Shown here: positions 18,500-27,208 of the stretch, in pieces | Position numbering within the stretch: position 1 is the first letter of the stretch | How the letters are laid out: every line of letters begins with the position of its first letter | From: OLB7 sp966250335 | GTDB taxonomy: Bacteria > Bacteroidota > Ignavibacteria > OLB7 | Direction of reading: 5' to 3' | NCBI GenBank assembly: GCA_966250335.1 | Contig: CBINGZ010000010.1 | Location: 81,587 to 145,586, forward strand | DNA length: 64,000 bases | Made by a program: the position numbers and the translations under genes | The notes under the pieces: model-generated | Told to the model about the DNA's origin: nothing | The model's input: only the letters and a program-made list of their open reading frames with translations | Database searches by the model: none

Positions 18500-21400
18500 G
18501 CTCCCCGTTCCCCCCTGAGCGCCTCGACGACGAGCGTCACTTCATGCGCCACTGCCGGTGTGCCGTTCAGCATCGCATCGAGCGCTCCCTCATGTCCAAG
18601 ATCCTCCAGCTCCGAGCAGAGATTGTTGAGACGTGTCGCTCCCAGAATCGACGAGCTTCCCTTGAGCTTGTGGATCACCGTTCGAGCGGTCTGCGCGTCG
18701 CCGTGGGTGTAAGCCTCCTGAAGCTCATGGAGACGGAGGGGAGCATCGCGAAGGAAGATATCGATCAGGTCGTCCAGAAGGCTCGGGACCCCCTCGGTGT
18801 TCAGTTTGCGGAGCTGTTCGATGACCGAGCGGTCGAGAATCTCGGTCATCGGCTCGGAGAACTCTTCGACCCTCCGAACGGCCTCGGCCTGCTCGGCGGC
18901 GCGTTCGTTCAGCGTGGTGCTCCACTGCGCGAGCACCCCGGCGAGCGTGCTGATCTGAACCGGCTTGGTGATGTAGTCGTCCATGCCGGCAGCCAGACAT
19001 TCCTCCCGCACCCCACGCATGGCGCTGGCGGTGAGAGCGATGATGATCGTTCGGGAGTTCTCCGTCTCCCGGTTCCTGATCTCCCGTGTGGCCTGATAGC
19101 CGTCCATCTCCGGCATCTGGCAGTCCATCAGGATAATATCGTAATCGGATCTGCTGATCGCGTCGAGCACCTCGACTCCGTTGGAGGCGACGTCGGCGTG
19201 GTAGCCGAGTTTTCCGAGCTGGCCGAGCGTGACCTTCTGGTTGATGAGATTGTCCTCGGCGACCAGGATGCGAAGCTGGTCGTGCGTATCGCGATACGTG
19301 CGATGCCCCTGATCGGAGAGACCGGAGGCGGGCTCCCCCTGCGGTTCCACCGCGTTGTCGAGCCAGAGTTCGAACCAGAAGGTCGACCCTCTCCCCACCT
19401 CGCTCTCGACGCCGAGTTCACCGTTCATGATCTCCATGAGCTGTCGGCTGATGGCGAGTCCCAGCCCGGTGCCGCCGTATCGGCGGGTCATCGACGGGTC
19501 GGCCTGGTTGAACGCCTCGAAGAGCGTGGGAAGAATATCGGGAGCGATGCCGATGCCGGTATCGGTCACCTCGAACCGGAGCCGCGTGCTCATGCTCGAC
19601 TCCTTCACCTTCCGGATGCGGATCACCACCTCGCCGCGCGGCGTGAACTTGATCGCGTTCCCCACAAGGTTCGTGAGCACCTGGCGCAGACGTATCGGAT
19701 CGCCGTAGTAGAGTTCGGGAAGATCCTTGTAGATGAGCGAGGCGAACTGCAGTCCCTTCGTCCGGGCCCGCTCCGCGAAGAGTTCGGTGATGCTGTCGAC
19801 CGAGTCGCGCAGGTTGAACGCCACCCGTTCCAGCGAGACTTTTCCCGCCTCGATCTTGGAGAAGTCGAGGATGTCGTTGATGATCGTGAGGAGATCGACG
19901 GCGCATGTCTGAATGGTTCCCGCGAGCTTCTGCTGATCGTTGTCGAGCGATGTATCGAGCAGCAGGTCGGCCATTCCCAGGATGCCGTTCATCGGCGTCC
20001 GGATCTCGTGGCTCATGTTCGCCAGGAACTCGGACTTGAGTCTGGTCGCCTCCAGCGCCGCGTCGCGCGCCTCGGCCAGTTCCCCCACGATCCGTTTCCT
20101 CTCGGTGATATCCTGGATCTGGGCGACGAAGTAGAGGGGCACGCCGTCGCTCCCCTTGACCATGGAGGCGGAGAGAAGAATCCAGACGATATGCCCCTGC
20201 TTGTGGATATATCGTTTCTCCATCTGATACGTGGCGATCTCCCCCTCCAGCATTCTCCGGACCTGGAAGAGATCGCTTTCAAGGTCGTCCGGGTGGGTGA
20301 TCTCCTGGAAGGTCGATTCCAGCAGCTCCTGCTCCGAGTAGCCGACGATATCGCAGATCGCCCGGTTGACCATCAGCCATCGTCCTTCGACGGAGACCAG
20401 GGCCATGCCGATCGGGGCCGAGTCGAAGGCGCTGCGGAATCGCTTCTCGCTGTCGAGGAGCGCCGCCGCGATCCTGTTCTGCTCCGTGATGTTCTGTACC
20501 TGGGCGATGAAGTAGCGCGGCTTCCTGTTGGCGTTGCGGACCAGTGTCACGTTGAGCTGGACCCAGACGGGATGCCCCTCCTTGTGAACATATCGTGTCT
20601 GGAGATGGTAGGAGTCGAACTCGCCTGTCAGACAGCGATATTTCAGATCGCTTTCGTTCTCCACATCCCCGGCGTAGGTGATTCCCTGGAAGGTGGTGCG
20701 GAGCAGTTCATCCTCGCTGTAGCCGACAATATCGCAGAGCGCCAGATTTGCCTGAAGCCACTGTCCCTCCGGCGAAACCAGAGCCATGCCGATGGGGGCG
20801 GAGTCGAAGGCCGTATGGAAGAGCTCCTCGCTTTCGCGCAGCGCCTCCTCCACCCGTTTCCGTTCCGTCACGTCGCGGACGACGGCCTGGAATCCGAGGA
20901 GCCTGCCGTTCTCCCGCACGAACTGGACGTTCTGGGCAAGCCAGATCCTCTCTCCATCCTTCCGTATCGCGGGGAATTCCAGGTAGGCGCTGGAAGCTCC
21001 GCGATGGAACTGGACGCGATAGAACCGCCGCACCGAGTCGCGCTGTTCCTGCGGGATCAGGTCGAGATAATACCACCCCAGGACCTCCTCGGGTCTGTAG
21101 CCCAGAAGGGTCTCCACCGTCGGGTTCACAAAGATGAACCGGCCCTCTTCATCGGCGCGATAGATGATGTCGTTGGCGTGGAGCACCAGATGTCTGTAGC
21201 GCCGTTCGCTCTCACGCAGTTCGTCTTCCGCGCGCTTTCTGTCGGTTATATCGGAGAACGTTGTGACGACACGGTGGGGAAGGTCTTCCCTCTCGCGGAT
21301 GATCGGCTGCGTGCTGATGCAGACCCATGCGGGGGTGCCGTTGCGGCGCTGGCCCCCCATGACGACGTTGTGGCAGGGACGCCCGGTGCGCAACGTGACA

Positions 21401-22119
21401 AGGGTGGGATACTCGTCGGGGCGGAACGGCATGCCGTTCTCGTGGAAGGCCTTGCTGGGAAGGTCGAAGGGGCGCATCCCCTTCATCTCGTCGGCGGGGA
21501 TGCCGATGATCGTCGCGGCCGCCGGGTTGGAGGTAATGATCTCTCCCTCCGCATCGTAGACCAGCACCCCTTCCTCCATGACCGCGATCACCGATCTGTA
21601 TCGCTCCTCGCTCTCCTGCAGCGCTACGATGGTCCGCCGAAGCTCGATCTGCGATACGACCTGCTCTCCCAGAATCCGGAGCGCCTCGGCCTGTTCCTCG
21701 GTCAGCGTGCGCGGGACCGTATCGATGACGCAGAGGGTGCCGAGCGCATGGCCGTCGGAGGTGATGAGGGGGGAGCCGGCGTAGAACCGGATGTTGGGGT
21801 CGTCGAGGACCAGGGGATTGTCGTGGAAGCGGTCGTCGTTCAGCGCATCCTGGACCACGAAGAGTTCGGGCTCCAGGATCGCATGGCCGCAGAACGATAT
21901 GTCTCTCTCGGTTTCCGTCGCCTTCATGCCGACCTTCGCCTTGAACCACTGGCGATGGGCGTCGAGCAGACTGACAAGGGCGATCGGTGTTCCGCAGATC
22001 GACGAGGCAAGGCGGACGAGATCGTCGAACACCTGTTCGGATCGCGTGTCGAGAATATCGTAGTGCCGAAGAGCCGCCAGGCGGTCCGACTCGTTCGGTG
22101 GAAGCTGTGCGGCTTTCAT
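18496..22119 (-). CDS. Hybrid histidine kinase: GAF, four PAS, HisKA, HATPase, receiver and HPt
   Basis: About 1207 residues from the start at 22119 (MKAAQLPPNES), which has GAGG 9 bp upstream; an alternative ATG is at 22212. Domains in order are GAF (ISFCGHAILEPELFVVQDAL), four PAS/PAC units (each opened by SExxxRxxxx; the last two share FDSAPIGMALVS), HisKA (NMSHEIRTPMNGILGMADLL), HATPase (NLVGNAIKFTPRG; DTGIGIAPDILPTLFEAFNQ; GGTGLGLAISRQ), a receiver (LVAEDNLINQ; IILMDCQMPEMDGYQATREI) and HPt (VIHKLKGSSSILGATRL). The protein thus carries a whole His-Asp-His phosphorelay, lacking only the final response regulator. It is soluble, with no membrane helix seen. No cognate regulator is nearby. 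Confidence 0.93.
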   Translation of the reverse strand: MKAAQLPPNESDRLAALRHYDILDTRSEQVFDDLVRLASSICGTPIALVSLLDAHRQWFKAKVGMKATETERDISFCGHAILEPELFVVQDALNDDRFHDNPLVLDDPNIRFYAGSPLITSDGHALGTLCVIDTVPRTLTEEQAEALRILGEQVVSQIELRRTIVALQESEERYRSVIAVMEEGVLVYDAEGEIITSNPAAATIIGIPADEMKGMRPFDLPSKAFHENGMPFRPDEYPTLVTLRTGRPCHNVVMGGQRRNGTPAWVCISTQPIIREREDLPHRVVTTFSDITDRKRAEDELRESERRYRHLVLHANDIIYRADEEGRFIFVNPTVETLLGYRPEEVLGWYYLDLIPQEQRDSVRRFYRVQFHRGASSAYLEFPAIRKDGERIWLAQNVQFVRENGRLLGFQAVVRDVTERKRVEEALRESEELFHTAFDSAPIGMALVSPEGQWLQANLALCDIVGYSEDELLRTTFQGITYAGDVENESDLKYRCLTGEFDSYHLQTRYVHKEGHPVWVQLNVTLVRNANRKPRYFIAQVQNITEQNRIAAALLDSEKRFRSAFDSAPIGMALVSVEGRWLMVNRAICDIVGYSEQELLESTFQEITHPDDLESDLFQVRRMLEGEIATYQMEKRYIHKQGHIVWILLSASMVKGSDGVPLYFVAQIQDITERKRIVGELAEARDAALEATRLKSEFLANMSHEIRTPMNGILGMADLLLDTSLDNDQQKLAGTIQTCAVDLLTIINDILDFSKIEAGKVSLERVAFNLRDSVDSITELFAERARTKGLQFASLIYKDLPELYYGDPIRLRQVLTNLVGNAIKFTPRGEVVIRIRKVKESSMSTRLRFEVTDTGIGIAPDILPTLFEAFNQADPSMTRRYGGTGLGLAISRQLMEIMNGELGVESEVGRGSTFWFELWLDNAVEPQGEPASGLSDQGHRTYRDTHDQLRILVAEDNLINQKVTLGQLGKLGYHADVASNGVEVLDAISRSDYDIILMDCQMPEMDGYQATREIRNRETENSRTIIIALTASAMRGVREECLAAGMDDYITKPVQISTLAGVLAQWSTTLNERAAEQAEAVRRVEEFSEPMTEILDRSVIEQLRKLNTEGVPSLLDDLIDIFLRDAPLRLHELQEAYTHGDAQTARTVIHKLKGSSSILGATRLNNLCSELEDLGHEGALDAMLNGTPAVAHEVTLVVEALRGERGA

Positions 22120-22365
22120 CTGCCGGATCCTCTTTTCGGCGACGAATGGGCCGGTTCGAATAGTCTCATAATCGATGTCGGGAGTCCGGAGCATCGGCCT
22201 CCGGACGCGCATGGTTCACCAGGCCAAGGAAGATCCCGCCGGCGTGATTCGTATGGATTCCGACGAAGATAGCAGCGATGGTGTTGATAAACGATAGGGA
22301 ATACTACGGAACCGGGTCGGCCGCCGGGAAGGGCGTTTCCCTGCCTCTCCGTATCGCCGAGGGGA

Positions 22366-25300
22366 CTACACCTCCTCGGCGACCTTCAGACCGACCAGCA
22401 GGGCGTCCGTGTTCTTTCCGGCGGCGGAGAGAGCGGCGCGGAGCAGGTCGGCAAGCTCCTCATCTTCCGGCATGATCCGGAAACCTCGTTCCAGGATCTC
22501 CTGGGCTCCCGCCGCGTCCCCCTCGCGCAGAAGCCCGTTGCCGACGGCCAGGACCGCCGTCCGCAGCTCTATCTCGAAATCGACCCGCGCCGCTTCGAAG
22601 AAGTTATCGTACAGCGATGGGAATGCGACTTCGCCGCCGATCAGGTCGAGCGCGCGGCGGAGCGAATCGAGCGCCCGCGCCAGCACCTCCTGTCGCGCGG
22701 CGGTCGCCGCGTCGCGCAGCAGGCGGTGGGCGTCGACCAGATCGATCTCGATACGATCCGGGTTCAGTCTGGGAGCCTCCGCGTCGGTGAGGATCGCGTC
22801 GTGTCCCAGGATCTCGCGCAGCCTGTGGACGCTCACCTTCACGATGTTGCGGGCGCCGTCGGTGCCGTTGTCGATCCCGGAGTCGTCGTCGCCGGCGGCG
22901 ATCCTGAGAAACTCGCGGTAGGCAAGGGGGCGCTCCAGCATCCGGTCGGCCGCCATCAGCCCCAGCAGCACGCGGAGCCGCGCCCCCCGTATCCGGATGA
23001 TCTCTCCCGACTCCGTCCGGACCTGGACCGTTCCGAGCATCGTGATCCGAAGCTTCTCTCCCCCCGCCTCGTTCCGTTCCTCGGATTTCCGTGTCCCCTC
23101 CAGCGCCGCGATCCTTTTCTTCCACTCGTTCATCTCCGCGGCCGAAAGATAGCTTCCGCATGCCTCGTGGATCGGACGCATGTAGGCGGGGAGGCGTACT
23201 CCTTCCAGCCACGCCAGCATCTCCAGAAGGGCGCGTTTCAGATCGGGGGTCAGAAGCTGTGTCAGCGACTCGTTTCCGGCGCGGCCGACCAGCTCGATAC
23301 AGGCGAGTCTTCCTATCAGATCCGCCGTCCGCAGCAGCGGCGCGGCGAGCAGGTCGCGGATCTCTCCGGCCGTCCGTTCCGGATCCTCCGGGCCATCCGG
23401 CAGCAGAAGGGGATGGAGGGCGGGGGGAAGGTTCAGCCCGACGTGGCGATGCGGAAGAGTTCCCGCAGGAGTAAGCAGGAGGTGCGTGTCGGGGGAGAGC
23501 TCCTCATCGCCGAACCCGGCGAGCATCGCCAGCGTCCACTCGCGGTCGCCGCGAAGAATTCCGATCTGCGTCACGACCCGGACGAGCTCGGCGGAGCATT
23601 CCCCAGCCACGCTCTCCGCTTCCTCCACAAGATTCCTGACCTGTTCGGTCACCCTGCTCAGCTCGGCGCCGATTGCCGCCTGACCTGCAATGCGATATAA
23701 CTGTGCCAGGAAGACGTCGTGGATCAGCCCGTACTCCTTGAACGAGGGGAGCCCTTCCTCCACCGCGCCGAGCATGTCGTCGTAGCGGCAGAGCTCCTGC
23801 AGGAGCGCGATCTTCCGGTACTTGATGAGCGTGTCGCGGCGGTTGGCTCCGGCGTCCAGGATCGCGAGCGCGTCCAGGCGGCGGCGGAGTTCGGCCTCCG
23901 AATCGAAGAGGGTGAGAAGGAGGGGGGAGATCATCCTCCATGCCGTGTTGCGCCGCTCCTCAGGTATATCGTGCTGTGCCTGAAACCGGGTCAGCCGTTC
24001 CTCTATCTCCCGCAGCATCGTCTTGTCCGACAGGCTGGCGGCGCTGTAGGCGACCTTATAGAGGAAGTAGACATAGGCGTTGCCGGAGCGGAGCTCGGGG
24101 AATCGCTCCAGCAGTTCGTCCATCTGGCGCAGCGGCTCGCAGTGGGTGGCGTTCCCCCGGATGGTCCGGAGCCAGTAGAGGTGCGAGAGGGCGACAAGGC
24201 GGCAGCGGAGCAGGGTGTCGGTCGTCGGGTTCTCGGTGATCGTCAGGAACTCGAGCACCAGCGCCTCGTAGTCGGCGGAGTGCATCTCCCGCTTGCTGAG
24301 CACCAGACGGAAATGGAGCAGCTCGGAGCGCAGCTCCCGTTCCTCCCGTTCGGGCCATTCTCCCCGGCGCGAGTCGATCAGGACCTGCGCGGTATCGAGC
24401 ATCTTCTTCCCCATCTCCCAGTCCGGGGTGACGTCGAGCAGCCGGGCCACGTCGACGGTGCGCTGGAACGCGCGACGTATATCGGTCAGCGATGCGGTTT
24501 CCGGCGCGCCGGAGGCCGCCAGCACATTGAACGCCAGGGTCGAGTAGAGGGGGAGATCGTTGATGACGACACCGAGGAGCCTGCCGGTCGAGACGTCGGC
24601 CCCCTGGGCAAACTATCGATGTACGAGTGAAGGCGTGAACGTCAGGAGCGGGGAGTCGCGTGCCGCGCCGGGGATCGGGGGGACGGAGCTGGAGGATGTC
24701 ACCACGATCCCCTTGAAGGTCAGCGCCTCCAGCATGCGCGAGGCGTCGTCCAGCATCGCCCAGGCCGCCTCGCGGGAGAAGATCTCGCCGAGCGCCGCGA
24801 GCTGTTCGGCGGCCTCGCGTTCGCGCTGCGACAGATGGGCGGCCAGTCCCTCGGCGATCAGACGGACGTTCGCCTGAAGGCGGCGGGAGAAGGCGGAGGG
24901 GGTGACCGTGGGACGCCAGCTTCGGCTGGTGGAATCCAGAATCAGGGAGCCGGAGGAGATGGCGCCGCGCAGAGCGGAGCGGAGCGCCAGCGGGTTGCCG
25001 GCCGTGGCGTGCAGGAGCGCGTCGAGCACCTCCTGGCCTGCCTGTGTCTCGAAGACCGATTCCCAGAGCGCGCCGATCTCACCGCTGTTCAGTCCCGTCA
25101 GTTCGATCTCGTCGACCAGATATCGTTCAAGCACCCCCCGTGATCCTGTTTCCATCGGGCGGGTCACGCAGAGGGTGGAGATCAGTTCCCCTTCGAGCGC
25201 TCCGAGGAGCGAGCCGAAGTCGCGAAGGCTCTCGCCGTTGAGCAGGTGGATATCCTCCAGGGCGAGCATGGTCGGGCGGAGTCTGGCAAGATGGGCCAGG

Positions 25301-25641
25301 GCGGCGACGACATCGGGAAGGCGGCCGGCCGGCTCCTTGGTCAGCAGACGGCGTCCGGCGCCTGAACGCCAGATGGCGCTTGCGATAAGGGGAGCAATGG
25401 AGCTGGCCGATTCGGAGAAGATCTTGACATGGACGAAGGCCCCCCCCGCCATCACGACGCGGTGCATCGTCTCCTCGACGAGGCGGCTCTTGCCGATGCC
25501 GCTTTCGCCGGTGATACAGAGAGCGCGGAGATTATGCGCCTGGGTAGTGGCTCGCCAGAAGCGGACGATCCTATCGATCTCCGCGTTGCGTCCCACGAAC
25601 GGTAGGATGCCGTGGTTGAGGAAATCCGCCAGCGTTTGCAT
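22366..25641 (-). pseudogene. AAA-ATPase/TPR/winged-helix-BTAD regulator interrupted by one amber codon
   Basis: Read from 25641, the frame codes for 342 residues, meets a TAG at 24615-24613, and then continues in the same frame for 749 codons to 22366. Around the TAG it aligns without gaps to the intact paralogue at 33334-36636: FTPSLVHR-stop-FAQG against FTHSLLHTHLLD, and both go on to NDLPLYS/GNLPLYS. The first part has an AAA_16-type ATPase (Walker A GESGIGKS at 45-52, Walker B LALEDIHLL). The second part has TPR-like helices and ends in an OmpR-type winged helix (MLGTVQVRTESGEIIRIRG) plus a BTAD-like helical domain. A separate start could be GTG at 24525, but no ribosome binding site supports it. 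It could be a nonsense mutant, a split two-protein version, or a sequencing error. Confidence 0.75.
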
Positions 25642-25986
25642 CGACCTACACCATTAATTCAGCACTCCACGCGTTCCCGGACTGCCGGGATCGACGCGGG
25701 GAAGCTCCCCTCGGATCACGATTGCATTAGCCCAGCTGGAACTCCGACGTTCTATGCCGACCTCCCCGTCGAGACGGAATTCCCAAAGGTAGTACAACAA
25801 CGGAGGGGTACGGGCGAAAGTTAGTCGAGTCGGAAGCGTGCCCGCGTTCACGATTGCATAATACGGGCGCGGCGTATGGAGCATCTGTTCATGATAAACC
25901 ACCGGATGGAGGATTCCGTTCGGCCGACCCGGAATCCGGCCCTGAAAATACAAGGTGGACCGGGAAAAATCACCTCCTTCCTCAAC
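25642..25986. other. Intergenic region upstream of the interrupted regulator
   Basis: 345 bases between the regulator start and the heptamer operator. The 11-base string CACGATTGCAT appears twice in the same orientation (about 25718 and 25851), followed by TAG or AAT. I see no gene. Confidence 0.4.
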
Positions 25987-26032
25987 TGTAACCCGCTCAG
26001 GCCGCAAGTGTAACCGGCTTCCGATACCTTGA
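25987..26032 (+). promoter_or_regulatory. Operator/promoter with TGTAACC heptamers at 22-bp period (copy 1)
   Basis: TGTAACC occurs at 25987-25993 and 26009-26015, exactly 22 bp apart. A -7-like box TACCTTGA starts at 26025, 16 bp after the start of the second heptamer. The same spacing is present at 36700-36745 and, reversed, at 33283-33238. Both divergent copies also have CGGGAAAAA about 25 bp further upstream. SARP-type activators are known to bind heptamer direct repeats with an 11- or 22-bp period ending about 8 bp before the -10 box. The orientation points to the zinc-ribbon gene at 26129. Confidence 0.65.
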
Positions 26033-26128
26033 TCGGCGTCGATGTTTACAAGGTGAGCACGCGAGCGGTCTTCCGCTCGGTTGCGTGACCGACAAGCACT
26101 ATAGACGCATATAGATTCCGATCGGCCC

Positions 26129-26425
26129 ATGTCCCTGAGACCAGGTTTTCCCCCGCCGGACCCGCCCCCCGACTACAGGGGCTCCGGCAACGAAGCGCAC
26201 GGACTCCGTTTCTGCGCCTCATGCGGATCGCTGGGGTACCGCGACGATCGGTACTGCGCCTGTTGCGGCTCACAGCTTGTCAGGTGCTGTCCTCATTGCA
26301 ACGCTCAGGTCCTTCATCCGGTGGCCCACTACTGCACCCAGTGCGGCGGGTCTCTGGCGGATGAGACCGAGGAGGTAGTCATCGGTCAGGCGGTGATCCA
26401 CGCCAACGGCTCGCTCCTCTGGTGA
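26129..26425 (+). CDS. Double zinc-ribbon miniprotein (copy 1)
   Basis: 98 residues with two four-cysteine zinc ribbons in tandem: C29-x2-C32 with C43-x2-C46, and C54-x2-C57 with C69-x2-C72. A Pro-rich N-terminal stretch precedes them and a short hydrophobic tail follows (VIGQAVIHANGSLLW). It is paralogous to the protein at 36828-37064, with the same spacing (RFCASCGSLGYR vs TRCPACMTIGYR). It lies divergent from the interrupted regulator and downstream of heptamer operator copy 1. No ribosome binding site is strong. Zinc-ribbon miniproteins can act as protein- or nucleic-acid-binding adaptors. A role as partner or co-regulator of the neighbouring regulator is inference from the conserved arrangement only. 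Confidence 0.7.
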   Translation: MSLRPGFPPPDPPPDYRGSGNEAHGLRFCASCGSLGYRDDRYCACCGSQLVRCCPHCNAQVLHPVAHYCTQCGGSLADETEEVVIGQAVIHANGSLLW

Positions 26426-26525
26426 CGGGGAGCCGCGGGTCTGCCGAGCGCAGTCCTTATTGATATCGATCATTCAAAAGAACCATAGCCAGTATCCTAT
26501 GTTCATTTACCGAGGGAGGTAGATC

Positions 26526-27056
26526 ATGAAATGTTCACCAGCACTCCTTGCGCTCTTCGCCGGCACGGCAGCGGTCACGAGCGCCGTCGCGCAGCCGACG
26601 GTCTCGTCGTCCGTGGTAGGGACGGGTGGGGGAGTGATGACCGGCGGGACCTTTGCGGTCGCCGGCACAATCGGCCAGCCTGTGATCGGCCATATCGACG
26701 GAGCCGTCGACATCAGTCAGGGCTTCTGGTACACCCTGCCGAGGCCGCAGGGATCGGGGGTCGAGGAGCGGGTCGCCGACAACCGCGCAAGCGGGGCGGT
26801 GGAACTGCTCGGAAATGTTCCGAACCCGTTCAGCGACTGGACGGAGATCACACTGCGACTGCCGAAGCCGGGACATGTCTCGGTGCGGTTGTATGATCAG
26901 CTCGGACGTCTCGTCCAGACGCTGATCGACGGTGAGAGAGAGGCAGGGAGCATCGTCCTCCGTGTCGATTCCGAAGGGCTCGTTTCAGGGCGCTACACGG
27001 CGCAGCTGACGGCCGACGGGCAGCAGAAGGCGATCACGATGATCCTTGTCCGCTGA
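26526..27056 (+). CDS. Small T9SS-exported surface protein, paralogue of the 9218 gene
   Basis: 176 residues. The signal peptide MKCSPALLALFAGTAAVTSA is followed by a short domain (GGGVMTGGTFAVAGTIGQPV and then SQGFWYTL) that matches the protein at 9218-9745, then by a T9SS sorting domain (NVPNPFSDWTEITLRL ... VSVRLYDQLGRLVQTLID ... VSGRYTAQL ... MILVR). A ribosome binding site GGAGG lies 8 bp before the ATG. TATGTTCA at 26498-26505 is a plausible -7 box. It precedes the large repeat protein by 152 bp, repeating the partnership seen at 7579-9745 in opposite order. Confidence 0.85.
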   Translation: MKCSPALLALFAGTAAVTSAVAQPTVSSSVVGTGGGVMTGGTFAVAGTIGQPVIGHIDGAVDISQGFWYTLPRPQGSGVEERVADNRASGAVELLGNVPNPFSDWTEITLRLPKPGHVSVRLYDQLGRLVQTLIDGEREAGSIVLRVDSEGLVSGRYTAQLTADGQQKAITMILVR

Positions 27057-27208
27057 GAGAGGAACCCGAATCGAGAACGGCCGACGGGAGAACGTCTCCG
27101 CGGCGGGGCACGCCGGAGGGGGGAACCATCTCCGATGCAATTCAGGCCGGTCATCAAGAGAAGAACATCCGTCAACCAAACTTCATATTCTTTAAGGAGT
27201 GCGTCGCG

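Noticed and set aside
18544..22272. 1242-codon open frame on the plus strand across the histidine kinase
   Set aside because: It is antisense to a protein with clear domain motifs. Long antisense frames are expected in such GC-rich coding DNA, and the frame shows no domain pattern.
22366..24525. A separate gene starting with GTG at 24525
   Set aside because: No ribosome binding site, and the frame joins the upstream part through one stop codon with ungapped alignment to the paralogue. It is better described as one interrupted gene, though a functional split cannot be excluded.
24613..24615. TAG recoding (pyrrolysine or other)
   Set aside because: Other genes in the window terminate normally at TAG, and no context element for readthrough is visible.
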